From Ailurus styani (taxonomy: Eukaryota; Chordata; Mammalia; Carnivora; Ailuridae), in contig LNAC01000032.1 in the NCBI GenBank assembly GCA_002007465.1, positions 2,294,286 through 2,358,285 of the forward strand: 64,000 nucleotides of DNA, in the 5' to 3' direction. Every line of letters begins with the position of its first letter. Within the stretch, counting starts at the first letter, position 1. Positions 56,960 through 64,000 of this stretch are shown here, in pieces. Under the pieces are notes generated by a model. That model searched no databases. It was given only the letters and a program-made list of their open reading frames with translations, and was not told where the DNA came from. The position numbers and the translations under genes were made by a program.

Positions 56960-57510
56960 CTTCGGTGGAAACAGCCTTCGCCCTCCTCCCAAGCCCCCTG
57001 GCAAATGCCTGCTCATCATTTAAAAAGCGTCTCAAATGTCCCAGTGAAGTTTTCTGTCAGCTCTGCCGCTCAGCCTTCCCTCAGCCCCAAGGCAAAGGTT
57101 TGTGATCTGTTAGTAGGCTCCTTTGTCCCCTTGTGCAGACATCCCCTCCCGCCCCCCGCCAGGGCTCATCACACGCCATGTTAGCATTCAGGAGCAGTCT
57201 GCCTCCAACGTGTCATCCCCCTGACCTCCAGGGCTGATTCTCGTGACCTAAAGATTAGACACGGGATCTCTTCCTCATTCAGTACCCAAGAAAATCACAC
57301 GCACACCAGTGGGAAGCTTCTGTTCAATACAGGGCAAAGAAGTAACTCACAAATAGGTGTCTGTCCGTGTGTGTATATTGTCCACTGGGCTGGGAGTTCT
57401 TTGAGCCCAGGTACTGGGACTTGTTGATTTTTGTAATTGGTGCTTACATAGTACAGACCATATGTACCTCATACCTCAATGTGTGTTCACTCAATAACTT
57501 CAAGGAAAAT
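56960..57510 (+). mobile_element. L2 LINE 3' end, diverged
   Basis: CCTGGCAAATGCCTGCTCATC, GCGTCTCAAATGTCCC and, after a decayed part, GGGAGTTCTTTGAGCCCAGG and GTACAGACCATATG...TGTTCACTCAATAACTTCAAG track the L2 ORF end and UTR. The 99-codon frame at 56885-57184 overlaps it. Confidence 0.55.
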
Positions 57511-57769
57511 AACGTAATCGTCCTCCTCTCCTTTCCCGAAGTTTTTGTTTTCTAGGATCCATCGAGATTTTTAAATGTTTTCATTTTTCCCATAATTGGG
57601 ATAGCCTCAAATTTGTAAAGGAGGCCAGATTTATATGTCCAGCCCTGACGTCAAGACACATAGGAGCAACTGCCAACTTGACTCTCCATTTCTACATCTA
57701 ATAAGCATCTCAAGACTATCATGGCCAAAACAGAACAATGGACTTTACCTTCACCCCCTCCTGAAAGCA

Positions 57770-58490
57770 ACCCTCCCCACTCTTCCCATTTCCGTATCTT
57801 CAATATGTGCCTGGTATCCTTGATCTCAAATCTGCCTCCTGCTTTGCCCCGGTCCCAGCGACCACCAACTCACCAGAAGGACCTCCAACTAGTCTCCTGT
57901 TCCCATCCTTGTCCCCTCCGTAGAGCAACAGCTACAGCACCCCTCTTAAAATATTAATCAGATCATGTTATTCCTGCACTCAAATGTCTCCAGTGGAAAA
58001 AAAAAAATGTCTCCAGTGGTTTCTCCAGATACTTAGTGTACAAAACCCAAACTCCTTCCTGGGAGCCTCCAATGTTCAGCACCACCCGTCACCTGCCCAC
58101 CTCTCTGATCTCATTTCCTACCTCTCTCCACCATATTCATGGGGTCCACATGCCCTCTGTCCCAGGAACCTGCCATGTTCTTCTCCTCTTAGAATTTTGT
58201 ATTTTTTCTTCTCTTTTGCCCACAAGACACTACAAGATCTTCAGGCCGGCTCTATCTTGTCATCCTGGGCTCAGCTGAAGTATTAGCTCCTCAGAGAAGC
58301 CTTCCCCTACAAACCCTCCAAAGTAGCTCTCCAAGGGTCCTCTAAAACAATCCCCTATTTTGTTTGCTTTGAAAAATTGTTGTGTTCATGGTCTATCTCC
58401 CCACCAGAATGCAAACCCTGTGAGAACAAGGATCTTGCCTGTCTCACTCATGCCTGTCCCTGGCTTCTAGAACAGGGCGGGTGCTCACTT
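57770..58490 (+). mobile_element. L2 LINE 3' end
   Basis: ACAAAACCCAAACTCCTTCC, AGCCTCCAATGTTCAGCACC, TATTAGCTCCTCAGAGAAGCCTTCCCC, ATCTCCCCACCAGAATGCAAACCCTGTGAGAAC follow L2 closely. Frames at 57984 and 58036 are relics. Confidence 0.85.
57982..58019 (+). repeat. 15-bp direct repeat around a poly-A run
   Basis: AAATGTCTCCAGTGG at 57982-57996 and 58005-58019, separated by eight A residues and inside the L2. Confidence 0.95.
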
Positions 58491-59869
58491 GTGGAACTGA
58501 AGCGGGAGCAATTCTGGGGGGGAAAGTTGTCAACAAGAAATTTGAATTTTAGTACAGTCATCAGGAAGTGGCTGTTCTGTAGACACTTGATGCTTCCTTT
58601 GTTGTCAGCCACAGGAGTAAGTGAGGACTACACAGAAGGGACAGTCTAGTGACAAATGTGCGACAGTTTGCTCCGTGACAACTTCCAAACTACATGGAAG
58701 TCTGTCAGTGCGGTCGTAGAACAGATGTTATCCCAGCTGCCTGTAGGGCCAACACAGCTGTGTCGGACAGGTGGCCCTCTCAAAAGAAAGGAGGCAGGAC
58801 TGTCACCTCACGGGGTAGATTCTCACTGACTAGAAGTACCCCAACAGCTGTAAAACATGCTGCACCAAATGAACGCCCCCCAACCAATGGGAGAAGGATG
58901 AAGAATTGATCTATTTTATAAATCAGAAAACTTGATCCTGCCCTGATGCAAATCCGGGTCACTGTGACTCCTTAGCTCCCACCCCACATGCATATATTAG
59001 CCTCTGTCTCTCTAATTCTGCCCTTCCTATGCCAATCTCACAGCCCTAACCCCCTTGTCACCCAGCTGAGATGGTGTTTATATACTGAAAATACCCCAAA
59101 GGCCATCCCTCAATGAATTCCATTACTTTAAGGGACCATTTTCATGGCCAACATGAAATATAGTGCAATCTGGGAAATGAATATATAATAAGAGCTCCTC
59201 ATTGCAGAACTGAGCCACCAGCATGCCACTGACCATGCGGAGATTAATGCGGCTCGGACTCCTTACAGACTCACCCAACCTTCTCTGTACCCTTAGAAGC
59301 ATGTGATGTGCTCTTCGTTGAGAATCTGGAATACTCCCTCCTCCCAACCCCTCTCTATCCACCTAAAGATATTTAATTTTTTGCTTCTTAGTCATATCTT
59401 AGAGAACAAGGTGGGGGTGGGTGAGGGAGTCAGAAGTCCTTATCCTGCTTCTGGTTGAGTCCTTCCTTTTATGTGGCACGGAGGAAGCACATGGGCTTTG
59501 AAATCACGCACGTCGTGTGACCCCTGCAAGTGGGTGGACTCCTGACATCTGTGGCTGCCTCTGGTGTTTAACGTTGCTTTTTTAGGCCTTTTGGGATCTG
59601 TGAGTCACAGTTTGGCCATTACCTGTCACACGCAGGAAATGCTGTGCATCTCAAGAAATATCTCTCTGTGATGTTCCCTGTGTCACACGGCACGCCTGCT
59701 CGTGACAGGTGCTATGGGGGAAGAGAGCCACCTCAGGGTTCTTGGAGATGTGATGAGGTTCTTGGAGAAAGGAAACAGAGGGGCCCACCCCATGGCTTTA
59801 GTGGCTGTGAAAGAAATGAAGGATAACATCCAGTAGAGCTGAATTTTCAGTTGAGGTAGTGAGGTAGGT
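58491..59869. other. No gene demonstrated
   Basis: Single-copy DNA, moderately GC-rich with scattered CpGs (58690-58830, 59225-59260). A CCAATGGG box at 58873 and TATTTTATAAATC at 58912-58924 are 40 bases apart but have no transcript support. Confidence 0.35.
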
Positions 59870-59879
59870 ACTCCAGCTC

Positions 59880-60075
59880 TGGGATTAAAAAAAAAAAAAA
59901 CAGGCTTTGCCACTTACTGGCTGTGTGATATCAGAAGACTAACAACCCCTTTAGCCTCCATTTCTGAAAATGAGAAAAAAAATACAGCACCTACCTTGCA
60001 GGACACTGAAGGATTAAATTAGGTAGTATATGTGAAGTGTTTAACATAGCTCTGGGCAGATGGGAAGTATGTCAA
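59880..60075 (+). mobile_element. MIR
   Basis: GGCTTTGCCACTTACTGGCTGTGTGA, TTTAGCCTCCATTTCTGAAAATGAG, GCACCTACCTTGCAGGAC, GGATTAAATTAGGTAGTATATGTGAAGTG. Nearly complete and well kept. Confidence 0.93.
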
Positions 60076-60159
60076 AAAATCTTGGCTTTTACTTTGGAAG
60101 TACACAGAATTTGAATTTCCAGATGCCATTTATTGATAAATGGTAATTAAATGCATCTT

Positions 60160-60338
60160 CTTTTTAAGTTTTTATTTATTTATTTGAGAGAAAGAGCACG
60201 AACAGAAAGAGAGGCAGAGAGAGGGGGAGAAACGGACTCCCCACTGAGCAGGGAGCCCTATGTGGGACTCGATCCTGGGATCATGACCTGAACCAAAGGC
60301 AGAGAGACACTCAACCAACTGAGCCACCCAGGCGCCCC
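60160..60338 (-). mobile_element. CAN-SINE
   Basis: Perfect TSDs TAAATGCATCTT (60148-60159 and 60339-60350). Antisense body to GAGCCACCCAGGCGCCCC. The 107-codon minus-strand frame (60172-60495) runs through it. Confidence 0.96.
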
Positions 60339-60350
60339 TAAATGCATCTT

Positions 60351-62032
60351 TAGTTATATCCATTGTTTGATGATTTTGTTGAAAGTGTTCACATAAGATA
60401 GGCAGAGACTCTTCCCAAACTGTATTTCCAATATTCCTGGAAGGGTTAGACGAGGAGGAAGTGTGCCAATAGTGGCATTCTTCCACGGAACTCATTGTCC
60501 GAGAGTCTAATGCACAGGTGTCCTGGCATGGGTACCATGTGACAGAGCACTGATAGAAATCCCCACTTCATAAGATAGTTATGATATTAAACGAGATAAA
60601 GAATATGAAACTACTTAGAGTCTATGAAGTCATTGCCTTTTCCTCTTTCCTTTGCATGGTTTGGAAAATGTTTAAAGTCTTCATTTAGTAACTTACCCCA
60701 AATTTTTTCACCCCCCCCAAATCTTACAAGACCATTTCTTTCCATGATAAATTCTTGAAATGCTATGTTTCTTAAACATTTTTTTCTAATAATCTCCCCT
60801 TCCTTTCTCACCCTTTGATCCTTTCTTTCCCTTGTAGTCTCTCCGTTTCTCACATTCCTTTAATTTACATTTTGTTGCAGAATCCTGGTACAAGAGCTTT
60901 ATCATGGCACCAATCATAGAATGACTTTTTTAAATGGTCGGTTTCTACAGAAAAGAGTAGAATCCTTACAGGATGCATCCTGCCATTCTCTGGTAGATAT
61001 TCTTTTTTTCTGAACAAAAAAAAAATGGCTCTTTTGGTATCCTATGCAAATGAACATTGACTATAAGTTGGAAACACATTCAGCTGCCTCCTCAAGCAAG
61101 ATGTCTTTTCAGTGTCAGAATTCTTGAAAGTCCTTGAATAAAAATTCACTTCCCTCTAGAATTGTATTGATGTATTTTTAATATTGCTATTTTTCTTTTA
61201 TTGTTGCATAGAGATGCATTCTAATTTTGTTTGTAGTTTATAATCAAAAGGAACCAAGGGAAAAACTAGTAAGTGTCTATTGAAAGAGTTAAATCATTTC
61301 CCTACAGCTTTCCTAAGCGGAACTGATAGTCTTAGTCTGACTTAGAGAGCTGGAATAGAAAGGCTGCCAACATCTGTTTTGGTCAGAGACAGATAAAAGA
61401 GACTAATTCATAGTGGGAATAACCCATGTGTGGCATTCTGTATTCCATTACCCTTTTCACAAGAAAAAAATATGCATGTTATAGATAGACAGATATATTC
61501 CCCCTAAACTTTTCCACAGTGAAAATAAAAGAAAGGTGAAACGTTCAAAAGAGTTATTATTGATTTATTTACCTAGAATGAAGTCAGGAGACACAGCACA
61601 TCAGTATCACCACCATCACTGTGCAAGGTTGGGTCTCAGCCATTTGACAGAACTGGTCTTGAAATCTAAAAATACAGAATTGAAAATAACTTTTCAAATA
61701 TCCATAGAAACATGGGTTAGGGCTGACATAAAGAACTGCAGTGCAGGAATAATGTAAAAATCTTTATTTTATCTATTAGTTTCAACCTTCTATCCACTAA
61801 AACTAATTCAAGAACTGCTAATATCTAGTCAATTATCTGAGACCCTCTTCTCTCATTATTGGTAGAGATGTTAATGGGTAGTTGTAAGCTATCTGGATAA
61901 TTGATGAAATGAATTCACAGAAATAATCAGAGCATGGTTGTATCAAGAGATCAATATGATGGAGTGGTGGGGGGGTATTTTGCATTTGACAGGAATGCGG
62001 CTGTGGAGGTGGAGGAGAGAGATTTGGTTTCT
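60351..62032. other. No gene seen
   Basis: Repeat-poor, AT-rich DNA with homopolymer runs (C8 near 60711, A near 61016). No supported frame. Confidence 0.4.
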
Positions 62033-62102
62033 TTGGTTGGTTGGTTGGTTGGTTGGTTGGTTGGTTGGCTGGTTGGCTGGTTAGCTGGTTGGCTTTTTGG
62101 CT
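62033..62102. repeat. (TTGG)n/(TGGC)n tetranucleotide repeat
   Basis: About nine pure TTGG units (to 62068) pass into imperfect GGCTGGTT units. The Trp/Leu/Val/Gly repeat in the 91-codon frame comes from it. Confidence 0.95.
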
Positions 62103-62110
62103 GGCCTGGA

Positions 62111-62205
62111 ATGAAGCCTGCAGCTTCCTTTCTACCTAAGAAAACACAAAAAGCTGCCAACATCCAGGGACATCAAGAAACTTATTTAACTCTAAATTAC
62201 TTCAG
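62111..62205 (+). other. Candidate coding exon A (unidentified gene)
   Basis: The open segment ends AATTACTTCAG at a perfect donor, CAG|GTGAGT (62203-62211), with two bases of a codon left over. In frame it starts at an ATG (62111) or after the acceptor CCTGCAG (62124). The peptide reads basic and then polar, ending TYLTLNYF. No family was recognised. The upstream tract is a TTGG repeat, a poor polypyrimidine tract, so this could only be a first coding exon or a chance match. I put the odds clearly below even. Confidence 0.25.
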
Positions 62206-62318
62206 GTGAGTAGCTCAATGCTTAAACTCTACTTTCCTTTTTAACACTAATCCCTGCATGACCAAATTGGTGTTGTAATAGGAACAGAGTTTTGTGATGT
62301 ACTTTTGACAATGAACAG

Positions 62319-62435
62319 GAAAATCTTGAGTCGAAGGAGCCCAGTAGATGAACTATATGCCACAGTTTTCACACCCAGAGCCCATGAGTCCCACGAGAGG
62401 GAAAGTTCCACTTTGGCTACTCCAAAAGTGGAAGA
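62319..62435 (+). other. Candidate coding exon B (unidentified gene)
   Basis: A 117-base segment lies between AACAG (acceptor, 62314-62318) and GTAAGTGT (donor from 62436). Only one of its three frames is open. That frame needs one base first, which is what candidate exon A supplies two bases for, so splicing gives AG|G = Arg. The peptide begins KILSRRSPVDELYATV, with an L-x-Y-x-x-V motif like SH2-type docking sites, then is Ser/Glu/Arg-rich. Intron 62206-62318 would be 113 bases, short but possible. A good acceptor at 63147 would close the frame four codons later. No homologue could be named. Confidence 0.28.
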
Positions 62436-63549
62436 GTAAGTGTTCTTGTTCTTCCTGAGATTTGAATTCTCTTCTCCTACTTAAAATGAAGCAAAAGCTC
62501 TTCATGACTAATCATTCCCTTTTGTTTTTCTATCTCTTTTCTTTCTTTTCTTCTTTGTCATCTTTTTCACCCTACTTTTCTCTTCCATTGCCATGGGAAT
62601 TGGTCATGGTCTGGGTGGAGAATATGTCTTATACCTGAATACTAGAATGCAAACTCACTGAAGTCTAAGACTGTATAGAGAAGGTGCTCAAACATGCATT
62701 TTTAATTAAATAGAATAAAGCCAGGACCACCCCAAGGTCTTATACTGAAGAAGTAGCTATGTCAGAAGGGGAGTAGCTCCGGCACAGGAAAGGTCAGGGT
62801 GACGTGGCACATTGTTTCTCTTATCTTAGGATCCAAAAACATTTGCTTATGAGCAACTGTCTTGTTAAATAACAACTGTAGTCTTTGATACTCAGAACAT
62901 AGTACAAATGTTTTTATGTTTCTGAATTCTTAAAGCATCTCAGAGCCTTCATTAAGCGGAACTCGATGAAATGGAACACTACCACCCCCCTCCAAAAAAT
63001 ATGTTAAATTTTTTTTGTCAGCCTACTTTTATGAGAAAGATCTAAATTTTAAGTGACTCACAGAGATCACAGATATAACTGACAAAAATATCTCCATGTA
63101 TACCTAGGACAGTAAACATTTAGGCCAATCTCTTAAATCTTCTACAGGCAGAGCATGTGATACTGAATGCCTAATGATCATACGTACTTAGAATTTTAAT
63201 CCTGAAGCAGAACAGACCCATGATAATGGAAGAAATACTGCTATCTTCTCTGTTCTTACTAAAGCAAGAAAAACTGCTACTGCCCTTCAGAAAGATTTTC
63301 AACAAGAGAGAATATTCTTTTTTTCTTTGCATTCCAGATAATTGAATTTCTTTTTTCATCTGCCAAAGAATGTCAGTGCTCTGATCCTTCTAAGAAATCT
63401 GGGAGTAGGAGCCTGGAATTATTTATGATTTATGCCTACTGCCATAAAGGATTTGAAGCCCTTATTCAAAGAACTGATATGACCAATATGCTAGACCCTG
63501 CCCTTGACTTTTTGACCAAAGATGTGTACTTTTTTTACTCTAACTGTAA
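62436..63549. other. No further gene evidence
   Basis: Single-copy DNA. TCTTAAATCTTCTACAG ending at 63147 is a strong acceptor-like sequence. No AATAAA signal follows at a useful distance. Confidence 0.35.
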
Positions 63550-63720
63550 AACAAAAGACAAAGAGTTATAGGATGACAGAGTTAGAAGGAATCTTTACTA
63601 CTGGAAACTATAGATCATCTGATAAAAAACCAAGTTCCAGAAAAGTAAAATAACCTGTCCAAGGCCAAAGAGCTCATCAGTAGTAGAAGAGAGAGAAGAA
63701 CCAGGTCCCCTGACTCCTAG
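63550..63720 (-). mobile_element. Ancient SINE/LINE end (MIR3/L3-like), diverged
   Basis: GATGACAGAGTTAGAAGGAATC, TATAGATCATCTGAT, TAACCTGTCCAAGGCCAAAGAGCTCATCAG and CCAGGTCCCCTGACTCC form the order found in old CORE-SINE or CR1-linked repeats. Confidence 0.6.
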
Positions 63721-64000
63721 ACTTTTCCCATTGGCCCAGATAGTCTCCCCACTGTGCAGCTCTAAGGAGGATACTTCAATCAGGATGAGACAGACCATTT
63801 TTCAAGTCAGAATACTGGAAAATATGCCCCCAAAGTATAAAATATAAAGCCCAATTCTCATCTAAACACCAGGTTCTACCCTCTTACTTAGACTAACCCA
63901 AGGGGCACCTCAAGTGGGCTATAAACTGGGATCTCAGCTACTATGTGGCCACCACCACGTGTCTCCTTTACCTTCCAGTGTCCCTAGAGTTACTGTCCCT
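63721..64000. other. No feature seen
   Basis: Single-copy sequence to the window end. Confidence 0.4.

Noticed and set aside
58873..58924. CCAAT and TATA-like boxes forming a promoter
   Set aside because: No CpG island, no downstream open frame, and both words are frequent by chance.
1..64000. CRISPR arrays, operons, phage or plasmid modules
   Set aside because: Everything recognisable is mammalian transposon or simple repeat; the regularly recurring words are CAN-SINEs in variable spacing and both orientations.

Overview
The window is nuclear DNA from a mammal of the order Carnivora. The main evidence is about two dozen copies of the tRNA-Lys-derived CAN-SINE. Plus copies open with a box close to GGCGCCTGGGTGGCTCAG, and minus copies end with its complement. 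L1 fragments also end in the 3' UTR type known from dog and its relatives. Many of the younger SINEs share a CTGCCTGCCTCTCTGCCTA segment before the tail, which I associate from memory with mustelids (ferret, mink, badger). Caniform is safe; mustelid is an inference.

No gene is established here. The long open frames lie in simple repeats, transposon remnants or antisense to them, and I saw no promoter, CpG island, rRNA, tRNA gene or CRISPR array. The best trace of a gene is at 62.1-62.4 kb, where two short open segments are separated by a 113-base intron-like stretch. They carry a consensus donor and matching codon phase, but I cannot name a protein. The window is best read as intergenic or deep-intronic DNA.

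Layout. 0-0.3 kb: SINE tail and a 131-bp tandem duplication. 2-7.4 kb: decayed ERV-L class provirus on the minus strand with an LTR-like piece at its 5' end. 7.5-7.8 kb: almost pure A/T block. 10-15.7 kb: SINEs, an old L1, and an L2 split by an LTR-like element. 15.7-19.7 kb: mostly single copy, including a conserved-element candidate, with L2 at 17.8-18.7 kb. 19.7-27.3 kb: SINEs dropped into older MIR copies, a purine tract, a tiny L1, and a 108-bp alternating purine-pyrimidine tract. 27.7-30.5 kb: nested nest of an old L1 holding a younger L1 and four SINEs, plus a duplication across a single N. 31-41 kb: repeat-poor, with hAT (MER5-like) remnants. 41-50.5 kb: SINE-dense, with inverted SINE pairs and a second purine tract. 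54-55 kb: L1 3' UTR with a perfect hairpin and a young SINE inside. 57-58.5 kb: two L2 tails. 60-64 kb: one SINE, a TTGG repeat and the exon-like pair.

The parts do not form a functional system. They record successive retrotransposition layers: MIR/L2/CR1 first, then ERV-L, hAT and old L1, then carnivore L1, then CAN-SINEs. Target-site duplications (TSDs) allow most young insertions to be bounded to the base, and several insertions interrupt an older element and so give relative ages.
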